Of a stretch of DNA of 64,000 bases, positions 26,891 to 34,425 are shown in pieces. Within the stretch, counting starts at the first letter, position 1, and every line of letters begins with the position of its first letter. The notes under the pieces are model-generated. The model was given only the letters and a program-made list of their open reading frames with translations, made no database searches and was not told where the DNA came from. The DNA comes from Acidobacteriota bacterium (GTDB lineage: Bacteria > Acidobacteriota > Terriglobia > Acidiferrales > UBA7541), in the NCBI GenBank assembly GCA_013289955.1, contig JABCYZ010000013.1:62001-126000 (forward strand). Direction: 5' to 3'. Position numbers and translations under genes: made by a program.

Positions 26891-28708
26891 ATGAATCCCT
26901 TCCGGCGCCGTTTCCTCGGTTCTTCTTCGGTTCTTCTGGGCAGCGCGCTGCTCGAGGCGCTCACGAGCCCGCTGTGGAAATGGAAGCGTTCCCTGCTCCT
27001 CGAAGCGGACGCAACCACGAATCCTCAAACGCCAAAACCGAGCGTTCCCACTTCGCCGGCAACCTCACCTGTTATCTTCGCCGACGTGGCCAGGGAAGCG
27101 GGCCTGAATTCCCCGAATGTCTGGGGCAGCGTCGACCGCAAACAATACATCATTGAAGCCAAAGGCAGCGGTCTGGCCTTTTTCGATTACGACAATGACG
27201 GCTGGCTGGATATTTATCTGACGAACGGGACGCGCTTCAACACCAACTGGCCACCGGGCAAGGCTCCCACTTCGCATTTGTACAGGAATAACCGCGATGG
27301 GACTTTCACCGATGTCACGGAAAAATCCGGGCTCGCGCGCACGGCCTGGCAGACAGGGGTTTGCATCGGCGATTACGACAACGACGGTTGGGACGATCTC
27401 TTCTGCTGCTTCTGGGGACACAACATCCTGTTTCACAACAATGGCGACGGAACGTTTACGGACGTCACCCGGAAAGCCGGCGTTTACGATGAACAGATTC
27501 GCTGGGGTTCCGGCTGCACCTGGCTCGACTACGACCGCGACGGTCACCTTGATCTTTTCGTCTGCCACTACATAAAGCTCGACCCCGAAAAAACGCCTTC
27601 GCCGACGGAGCCCCCCGTTTGCCAGTGGAAAGGCATTCCCACGATGTGCGGCCCGCGCGGCCTTCCGGGAGACACGAACCTCCTTTATCACAACAACGGC
27701 GACGGAACTTTCTCGGACGTATCCGAGAAGTCGGGCATCTTGAAGCCCGGCCCGCGATATTCCATCACGCCCGTTTCCTACGATTTCGATAACGACGGCT
27801 GGCCGGATATCTATGTCGCCGTTGATTCGCAGCCCAGCATTCTTTTCCACAACAATCACGACGGCACGTTCACGGACGTCGCGGTGATCGCCGGTTGCGC
27901 CTATAGCGAGAACGGCCACGAGCAAGCCGGAATGGGGGTGGCCGTTGCCGATTACGACTGCGACGGCTGGCTCGACATTTTCAAAACTAATTTCGCCGAC
28001 GACACTTCCAACCTCTACCACAACAATGGAGATGGCACCTTCAGCGATGTCACCTTTGCGTCCGGTCTCGGCGTCAACAACCAGTACGTTGCCTGGGGCT
28101 GCGGCTTCGTCGATTACGACAACGATGGCTGGCCGGATTTAATCCAGGTCAATGGCCACGTTTACCCGGAGATCGAAGGTCATGACACTGGCCAGACGTT
28201 CAAGAACCCGCGTCTCGTTTACAAAAACCTCGGCGACGGCCGATTCCGGGACGTTTCCGCTCAAATGGGGCCCGGCATCAGTGAGCGCTTCTCGAGCCGC
28301 GGCGCTGCGTTCGGCGACTACGACAACGATGGCAACATCGACGCCCTGATCTTGAATATGAACGATCTGCCGTCGCTCCTGCGCAACGACGGCGGCAACA
28401 AACAGAATTGGATCAAAATAAAATTGGTCGGGACCGCATGCAATCGCACCGCCATTGGCGCCCGCGTCCGCGTGGTGACCGCCAAGCATGCCCAGATGGA
28501 CGAAGTCCACAGCGGCACGAGCGTGATGTCGCAAAGCGACCTGCGCCTGCATTTCGGTATCGGAAAAGCCCAAAAAGTGGATCTCATCGAAGTGAAGTGG
28601 CCTACCACACAGAAACTGGAACGATTCACGGATGTGGGTGCCAATCAGATTCTCACCATCCGCGAAGGCAGCGGCATCGTCGCGGCCGTCAAGCCCAAAA
28701 CCAAGTAG
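26891..28708 (+). CDS. CRTAC1-family protein (FG-GAP/VCBS + ASPIC/UnbV), Tat-exported
   Basis: A 605-residue protein with an N-terminal RRRFLGSSSVLLG twin-arginine-like signal. The body is a repetitive beta-propeller of VCBS/FG-GAP units, each with a DxDxDGxxD calcium loop (for example DYDNDGWLD, DYDRDGHLD, DFDNDGWPD) followed by an NNGDGTFTDVT hairpin. It ends in an ASPIC/UnbV domain (NRTAIGARV, HFGIGKAQKV, VKWP). It is expected in the periplasm or on the surface. The ATG at 26891 is chosen for the Tat signal; an in-frame ATG at 26873 would add six residues. No enzymatic residues are recognisable; such propellers usually bind ligands or partner proteins. It is the third exported structural protein in a row on this strand. 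Confidence 0.85.
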   Translation: MNPFRRRFLGSSSVLLGSALLEALTSPLWKWKRSLLLEADATTNPQTPKPSVPTSPATSPVIFADVAREAGLNSPNVWGSVDRKQYIIEAKGSGLAFFDYDNDGWLDIYLTNGTRFNTNWPPGKAPTSHLYRNNRDGTFTDVTEKSGLARTAWQTGVCIGDYDNDGWDDLFCCFWGHNILFHNNGDGTFTDVTRKAGVYDEQIRWGSGCTWLDYDRDGHLDLFVCHYIKLDPEKTPSPTEPPVCQWKGIPTMCGPRGLPGDTNLLYHNNGDGTFSDVSEKSGILKPGPRYSITPVSYDFDNDGWPDIYVAVDSQPSILFHNNHDGTFTDVAVIAGCAYSENGHEQAGMGVAVADYDCDGWLDIFKTNFADDTSNLYHNNGDGTFSDVTFASGLGVNNQYVAWGCGFVDYDNDGWPDLIQVNGHVYPEIEGHDTGQTFKNPRLVYKNLGDGRFRDVSAQMGPGISERFSSRGAAFGDYDNDGNIDALILNMNDLPSLLRNDGGNKQNWIKIKLVGTACNRTAIGARVRVVTAKHAQMDEVHSGTSVMSQSDLRLHFGIGKAQKVDLIEVKWPTTQKLERFTDVGANQILTIREGSGIVAAVKPKTK

Positions 28709-28736
28709 CCCGAACTAGCAGTTTGTTCCGCTTTCT

Positions 28737-30293
28737 TTACTGCGGCGGAGTCGCCTCCGGGTGATCTTTTAGAATGATCAAAAACTGCCGAAGTTCCCGC
28801 CGCTGCCGCTCGTTTTCTGCGGCCTCTGTCTTCTGGATCTGCTGGTAAGCCTGAAATTCCTGCTGCGCCTGTTCTTCCTGGCCCATTCGCTCGAGGGCGA
28901 GACCAAGCTGGCGATGTGCTTCCCCCAGCCGCGGGTTCCCGTCAATCGCTTTCCTGTAATCGCCGATGGCTTGCTCGAAATTGCCTTCGGCGAAATGCAA
29001 GACTCCCAGCTGAAGATAAGCTTCGTCGAGCTGGGGATCGATGACCGCGGACTTTTCAAGGAGGGCTTCGATCTGTTTCAGACCCTCGCGATTTTCAGAT
29101 CCCTTCTCGCGCTTCCAAAGGCTTACCGCGTAATAGAAATTGGCCAGTGCGTTTCCGGGCTGCTGCTCCAGAAACCGCGCCAGCTTCTGCTCGCTGCAAG
29201 GCAACGGCGCGGGCGTAGTCTTCTCAATTTTGCCAAGAAAGAGATACGGGGCGGGGTCTGCCGGTTCCAGATCAGAAGCCTCGCACAGGCGCCTCGCCGC
29301 GTCTTCGGGGGAACCGCTCGAGTAGAGGGCCGCTCCAAGCCCAGTCAGCATTCTTGCCGACTTTGGATGCGTGCTCGACCCACGCGCAAAAATTTCTGCC
29401 GCCGGCCCCGCTGCCTTGTGAAGGAGCAACTCCGTTCCCCATTCGAAATAGTTCTGCTCGCTGGGATCCAGGCGAGCCGCCAGTTCGTACTCGCGCACCG
29501 CTTGCAGAGGCTCATTCAATCGCTCGTCAAGTTCGCCCAACAGACGATGGCCTTCAGCGTCATCTGCACTGGCCAGTGCTTTTCGGACTTGCTCGCGAGC
29601 TCCCGCGAAGTCGCCTTTGTCCCGGTAAGCCAGTGCTGCTTCGTACCGCTCTTCTGAGGCGTTCCGGCGTGCCTTCTCCGGCTCGCCCGATTTCAGCGTC
29701 AGCGTTTCCCTGGCGAGCGATTCGCTGGTTCCTGAACTGGCCGCGGAACCGTGCAAGCCCAGATTGCTCCAGTCGGTGACACCCGCAACGGTGAAATTCG
29801 GCTCGTCCTTGAATTCCATCGCGCCAGGCGAGGGCTTGGCGGCCGGCTGCGACGCGGAAGATTCAGGCTTTAACGATCCTGCCGGGCTGAGCACCAGATC
29901 GACGCGCTTTTTGTCTCCCGGTGACAAAAACAAAGCGTCAACGACCGTATCTGCGCAACCTGGTTTTTGCGCCCGCACGGTGAACGTGCCGCGGTGATCC
30001 GCGGAGAGGACGAACGTGCCGGTTGCACTCGTTTTCGTCTCTAGAATCCTTGGGTTGCCCTTCTCTTCAAGCACGACGGTGGCACCCGCCAGGGGGTTGC
30101 CGTCCGTGCCTCTGACTGTTCCTTCGATAGTGACGGCTTCCGTCTGCTGAGGCGAATGCTGATCCCGGGAAGCCAATGCGCTCGAACAGCTCATCAGCGC
30201 GGCAACTACGCCACCGAGGACGACTCCCCCTCGATTCCGGGATCTTCCGGAAAAGCGCCGCGCTCCATTCCGCAATTCGATCGGCAAGACCAA
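28737..30293 (-). CDS. Exported TPR protein with carboxypeptidase regulatory-like domain
   Basis: About 518 residues from a proposed TTG start at 30293; the frame stays open to a GTG at 30509, but those residues look non-coding. The N-terminus has a basic region, a hydrophobic run (GGVVLGGVVAALMSC) and a possible lipobox cysteine. A CarboxypepD_reg-like domain follows (IEGTVRGTDGNPLAGATVVL), then a Pro/Ser-rich linker and about seven TPRs. The TPR part is paralogous to the TBDR 1-linked protein at 13126-14541, sharing WG(S/T)ELLLH, YYA(M/V)SLWK and the terminal RQF helix. The extra domain is of the type found at the N-terminus of the TBDRs. It is convergent with the CRTAC1 gene and divergent from galactokinase. 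The start is uncertain. Confidence 0.75.
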   Translation of the reverse strand: MVLPIELRNGARRFSGRSRNRGGVVLGGVVAALMSCSSALASRDQHSPQQTEAVTIEGTVRGTDGNPLAGATVVLEEKGNPRILETKTSATGTFVLSADHRGTFTVRAQKPGCADTVVDALFLSPGDKKRVDLVLSPAGSLKPESSASQPAAKPSPGAMEFKDEPNFTVAGVTDWSNLGLHGSAASSGTSESLARETLTLKSGEPEKARRNASEERYEAALAYRDKGDFAGAREQVRKALASADDAEGHRLLGELDERLNEPLQAVREYELAARLDPSEQNYFEWGTELLLHKAAGPAAEIFARGSSTHPKSARMLTGLGAALYSSGSPEDAARRLCEASDLEPADPAPYLFLGKIEKTTPAPLPCSEQKLARFLEQQPGNALANFYYAVSLWKREKGSENREGLKQIEALLEKSAVIDPQLDEAYLQLGVLHFAEGNFEQAIGDYRKAIDGNPRLGEAHRQLGLALERMGQEEQAQQEFQAYQQIQKTEAAENERQRRELRQFLIILKDHPEATPPQ

Positions 30294-30534
30294 TGTTTTT
30301 TCACTGCGCAGGAGAGTCGCGCTTGTTTTCCCTGCTTTCGGCCATTCTATCCCCTGCAATAATCCCCCGCAATGAACCCCCAAGGACAAGCGCTTGCGGC
30401 AACCCGCGACCTCATGTACCCTCCCAGCTTTGTGAAGCCCATTCGAAGGATGTGGCCACGTGATGTTTATGGACAGGAAAAAATTGCAAGTTCCACATTC
30501 CAGGCTCACTCGTGTTTGGATTAGATAAAAGTTG

Positions 30535-31701
30535 ATGATGAGACGTCCGACTATCCTTGAGCGGTTTCGTGCGCGATTTGGCGGGGACCCGCGCGTCTAT
30601 CGTGCCCCGGGACGCGTCAACCTGATCGGAGAGCACACCGATTACAACGACGGATTCGCGATGCCTGCGGCCATCGAGTTTTATTGCTGGGTCGCCGTCA
30701 GCACCAGGGAGGATCGCAAACTCAGCATTTACTCCGAGGAGTTTTCGGCCGCGGCCGACGCGGATTTGGATTCTGCCTCGCATCAGCCGTCCAAAACGTG
30801 GAGCGACTATCCCGTCGGCGTGGCGCTTCAACTGGAGCAGGCCGGATTCCGGCTTCGCGGAGCGAATCTGCTCATTGAAAGCGAAGTCCCCATGGGCGCG
30901 GGGCTCAGCTCCTCGGCCGCGATTGAAGTAGCGACGGCTCTGGCTCTTGCCGATCAGTCGGGCTGGTCTCCGGACCGCGTGCGATTGGCGCAGCTCTGCC
31001 AAAAAGCAGAAAACGAATTCGTAGGTGCGCGTGTCGGGATCATGGACCAATTCGTTTCGCTGCACGGACAAGAAGATCACGCGCTGATGCTCGATTGCCG
31101 CGCGCTAACCTTCGAATCGCTCTTGATTCCAGATTCCGTCAAGCTGGTGATCAGCAATACCATGGTCAAGCACGAGCTGGCCTCGAGTGAATACAATCGC
31201 CGGCGCGCAGATTGCGAAGAGGCCGTCCGCCGGCTGGCGGAAGTCCTGCCGGGGATTCGCGCTCTGAGGGACGTGAGCCTCGAACAGCTGGAACGGCATC
31301 AGGATGTGCTCTCCGAGGTCATCTACAAGCGCGCGCTGCACATTGTCACAGAGAACGCACGGGTGCTCGACAGCGCGGAAGCACTCCGCTCCGGCGATAT
31401 CGCGCGATTTGGAATGCGCATGGCCGAATCTCATCGCAGCCTCCGCGATTTGTACGAAGTCAGCTGCCGCGAACTGGATTTGATGGTGGACCTGGCTTAC
31501 CAGCAGAGAGGCGTTTTCGGCGCGCGCATGACGGGCGGCGGCTTCGGCGGCGCTACTATCAATCTTGTGGATGCGCGTTACGCCGGAGAATTTAAGGAAA
31601 AAATGGCCAAGGCCTATCAAAAAGAGACTGGCCTCGTGCCCCAAATCTACATTTGCAAACCGGCGGAGGGCGCGAGCCCGGTCTCTTCTTCTGATCTTTG
31701 A
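30535..31701 (+). CDS. galK: Galactokinase
   Basis: A 388-residue cytoplasmic GHMP kinase that phosphorylates galactose at C1 in the Leloir pathway. All three family motifs are present: galactokinase signature GRVNLIGEHTDYNDGF (about 26-41), ATP-binding PMGAGLSSSAA, and the C-terminal TGGGFGGATI. The GIMDQF segment holds the expected catalytic aspartate. Length matches the family. Two ATGs are possible (30535 and 30538), with no clear ribosome site; a TAGATA hexamer at 30522-30527 suggests a very short leader. It is convergent with a GH2 glycosidase gene, 50 bases apart, fitting a galactoside-release and galactose-use pair. No galT or galE is in the window. Confidence 0.93.
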   Translation: MMRRPTILERFRARFGGDPRVYRAPGRVNLIGEHTDYNDGFAMPAAIEFYCWVAVSTREDRKLSIYSEEFSAAADADLDSASHQPSKTWSDYPVGVALQLEQAGFRLRGANLLIESEVPMGAGLSSSAAIEVATALALADQSGWSPDRVRLAQLCQKAENEFVGARVGIMDQFVSLHGQEDHALMLDCRALTFESLLIPDSVKLVISNTMVKHELASSEYNRRRADCEEAVRRLAEVLPGIRALRDVSLEQLERHQDVLSEVIYKRALHIVTENARVLDSAEALRSGDIARFGMRMAESHRSLRDLYEVSCRELDLMVDLAYQQRGVFGARMTGGGFGGATINLVDARYAGEFKEKMAKAYQKETGLVPQIYICKPAEGASPVSSSDL

Positions 31702-31751
31702 CGCCATGCGCTCGGGCGCTCGCGCCGCTTGCGCGCACGTCCCGCAGACCG

Positions 31752-34073
31752 CTACACGACTTCTGGAGCGCTGGGGACGATTTCAAAACTCAACTGCTGG
31801 GCGCCCAAGACGGGATGTTTTGCTGTGAGCCGCACCGTTCCCGCCTGTTCTTTGGCGCGAATCCAGATAGCGCCGGTTCCTCCAATTAACGCAAATGGAT
31901 TGTCACCAATGATTTCCCCAGGCCCTTCGAGCTCCAGCTTGATGGCATCGTTCGCAAACGGGCGAATGGCGCCAAATTCGTCGGTGACGCGCAAGACGAC
32001 CCGCGTGGTATCGGCTCCGTCGGCGCTCAGACTCTTATCGTCGGGCAGGAGCGCAAATTTCTGGTCGACGCCCTTTCCAGAAAGCGTCTTGACAATTGCC
32101 TGCTTACCATCGATATAGCCTTCGATCCGCAGATCTCCCCAGTTAAAGACGGCCTTACTCAAATCAGCGACAAACGGCGCATAGCGAAGGTGGGCAAATT
32201 CGGTTTTATTTGGATCAGCTTCCGCCACGAGTCTCTCGGCAATATAAAATTTCAAATGATCGCAGTTGGAACACACAACTGCTTTGGTGAATCCGATCGA
32301 TTCGTCGCCGCGCGCCCAGTGGAAGGCCGGCTCGAGTACGACTTCCTCGGTGGGGTCGCACTGCGATTTGTAAAAGCCGGCAGCGGGCTTCGGCTCACGA
32401 AACATGTCGGTCACTCCGTGATAGCAGATGCGGTCGCCGCTGCCAAAGTCGCCGTGCGTGTTGTAGTCAAAGGCGCACCATCCGATACCTCCGGCGTACT
32501 GCGGATCGGAAGCGAGCTGGTCGTGAATACGCGCATGACGCATCGCGTGCTCTGTCAGACGTTCGACTTGATCGACGGTTTTCGTAGGATAGGTGTGACC
32601 CACGAATTCCGTGTTGAGATAGCGCGGATGGTTGGGCTTCTGCAAAGGAAATCCGAAATCGTTCATGGTAAAAACATCTTCCAGAAATTCGGAAGACTGG
32701 AAATATCGAATGCCTCCCGTCTGCCGAGTCGCGTCGAGACGATGGGCCATAGCATTGGTACGCGTGTAGAAGTCGTGATCGTCTTTCGATTCGTTGATGC
32801 GCACTCCCCACAAAATAATGCTGGGATGATTCCAGTCCCGGCGAATCATGCGGGAGACGTTATCGATGGAGATCAGCTTCCACGGCTCGTCGCCGATGTG
32901 CTGCCATCCGGGGATTTCCTCGAGCACGAGCAGCCCCATCTCGTCGCAAGCATCGAGGAAATGCCGCGATTGCAGATAGTGGGATGTGCGCACGATATTG
33001 CACTTCAGATTTTTGCGCAGGATGCGTGCGTCGCTGCGCTGGACGCGGCCGGGCATGGCCTGGCCAACAAACGGAAACGTTTGATGGCGGTCCAGGCCGC
33101 GCAACTTGATGACCTTGCCGTTCAGCTCGAAGCCGTGGTCCGTGAACTGCGCCTCGCGAAAACCGACCGTGCGGCGGTCTTGGTCCACTAGCTCGGCCCC
33201 CTTCAGCAAACGGACGTGAACGGAATAAAGATTCGGATGCTCAAGATCCCAAAGCTTGATTCCGCTGAGATTATCGAGGTGAACGGTGTGCGTCACCGGC
33301 TCCGCTGCGGCCTCCGACGGTGGAACACGTTGCGTCGCCTTGGCTACCACGCGATCGCCCTCGCGAAGTTCCACTTCCAGTGCCAGGGCCTCTCGCGACG
33401 CTTCGGTATGCTCGAGGAAGCAGTCCACATCGAGACCGGGATGCTCGCTGAGCACCGCTTTGGGCTTCGCAAAAATATTCTCGATAAATGTTGCCGGAAC
33501 GATGCGCAGCCAGACTTCTCGGTAGATTCCTCCGAAAGTCAGATAGTCGATTTGATAGCCAAAGGGCGGGATGTCCGCCCGCTCCGTCGAGTCCACATCC
33601 ACCGCCAGCACGTTTTCTCCGCCGAAATCGATGTGCGGCGTCAGATCAAAGGAAAAAGGAGTGTAGCCGCCCTTGTACTCGCCGAGGCGCACGCCGTTGA
33701 TCCAAACGGTCGAGGCGGTCATCACCCCTTCGAAGTCGACGAAAACGCGTTTGCCGCGCGCTTCCGGTGGCAGACGAAAACGCCGCCGATAAACGGACAC
33801 AAACTCATACTGCTTTTCGTCGAAGCTGTGCCAGGGCAGCCGGACATTCGTGTGCGGAATAACGACGCGCTCAAACGAGGAGTCATCAAACTCCCGCGTG
33901 TGCACTCCTTCGACAACTGCGCGGTGGTAACGCCAATTCCGGTTGATGGGAAAGACCAACCGGCCATCGGCGGCGGAAGCCGCAGCCGTGGAATTGCCAG
34001 CGAGCAATCCTGGGGCAAGCGTACTCCCCGCAATGACAGTGCTCGTTGTCTTTAAAAAATCTCTTCGGTCCAT
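31752..34073 (-). CDS. Tat-exported glycoside hydrolase family 2 protein (beta-galactosidase-like)
   Basis: A 773-residue secreted glycosidase. The N-terminus MDRRDFLKTTS followed by a hydrophobic stretch is a twin-arginine signal. Domain order is that of GH2: sugar-binding jelly roll (about 45-210, VFVDFEGVMTASTVWING), immunoglobulin-like domain, TIM barrel and a C-terminal immunoglobulin-like domain of the DUF4982 type. In the barrel the acid/base is E428 in RINESKDD and the likely nucleophile is E489 in LNTEFVGH. The ATG at 34073 has an AAGGAAGA ribosome site; upstream frame sequence lacks homology. The adjacent galactokinase makes a beta-galactosidase role likely, but beta-glucuronidase or beta-mannosidase-like activity is not excluded. 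Confidence 0.85.
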   Translation of the reverse strand: MDRRDFLKTTSTVIAGSTLAPGLLAGNSTAAASAADGRLVFPINRNWRYHRAVVEGVHTREFDDSSFERVVIPHTNVRLPWHSFDEKQYEFVSVYRRRFRLPPEARGKRVFVDFEGVMTASTVWINGVRLGEYKGGYTPFSFDLTPHIDFGGENVLAVDVDSTERADIPPFGYQIDYLTFGGIYREVWLRIVPATFIENIFAKPKAVLSEHPGLDVDCFLEHTEASREALALEVELREGDRVVAKATQRVPPSEAAAEPVTHTVHLDNLSGIKLWDLEHPNLYSVHVRLLKGAELVDQDRRTVGFREAQFTDHGFELNGKVIKLRGLDRHQTFPFVGQAMPGRVQRSDARILRKNLKCNIVRTSHYLQSRHFLDACDEMGLLVLEEIPGWQHIGDEPWKLISIDNVSRMIRRDWNHPSIILWGVRINESKDDHDFYTRTNAMAHRLDATRQTGGIRYFQSSEFLEDVFTMNDFGFPLQKPNHPRYLNTEFVGHTYPTKTVDQVERLTEHAMRHARIHDQLASDPQYAGGIGWCAFDYNTHGDFGSGDRICYHGVTDMFREPKPAAGFYKSQCDPTEEVVLEPAFHWARGDESIGFTKAVVCSNCDHLKFYIAERLVAEADPNKTEFAHLRYAPFVADLSKAVFNWGDLRIEGYIDGKQAIVKTLSGKGVDQKFALLPDDKSLSADGADTTRVVLRVTDEFGAIRPFANDAIKLELEGPGEIIGDNPFALIGGTGAIWIRAKEQAGTVRLTAKHPVLGAQQLSFEIVPSAPEVV

Positions 34074-34425
34074 AGTGTTCTGTCTTCCTTTTTTGATCCG
34101 CATCCGGAAAAGAACATCGCACGAAGTTTGCGACGCGCATCTTACCAGTTTCAGCGGAAATGTTTGTCGATTCTTCTTTCCTCTCTCTCCCAAATTCACA
34201 TAACGCCTCTGGTTACAACAGCTTCCGCCATCGTAAAGCCGCCGGGATTGGCCTGAACGGCGGATCTTGCACGCCTCAAGTCCCGCTCGGAGGAAGTACG
34301 ATTGATACTTTTCACAGATTCTGAAAAGCAAGCCAAAAAGAACCAGCGAAGTTTTCTGGGAGGCAAACAAATCACAAAAAAGAATCGAATCAGGATTCCG
34401 AATATTGCCGTGGAGAGCTTGGCGG
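34074..34425. promoter_or_regulatory. Region upstream of the GH2 gene and downstream of the VWFA gene
   Basis: 352 bases with no gene; it holds the GH2 promoter and the end of the VWFA transcript, both on the minus strand. A perfect inverted repeat CTTTTCA-N7-TGAAAAG lies at 34308-34328. It is AT-rich and not followed by a T-run in the minus direction, so it is more like a weak operator than a terminator. No clear -35/-10 pair was identified. Confidence 0.35.

Noticed and set aside
27065..28021. Val/Ile/Gly-rich minus-strand frame inside the CRTAC1 gene
   Set aside because: Repetitive shadow of the DxDxDG/NNGDGTF repeats of the plus-strand gene.
34308..34328. CTTTTCA-N7-TGAAAAG inverted repeat as a terminator of the VWFA gene
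   Set aside because: AT-rich stem, 7-base loop and no following T-run in the minus direction; kept only as a weak possible operator.
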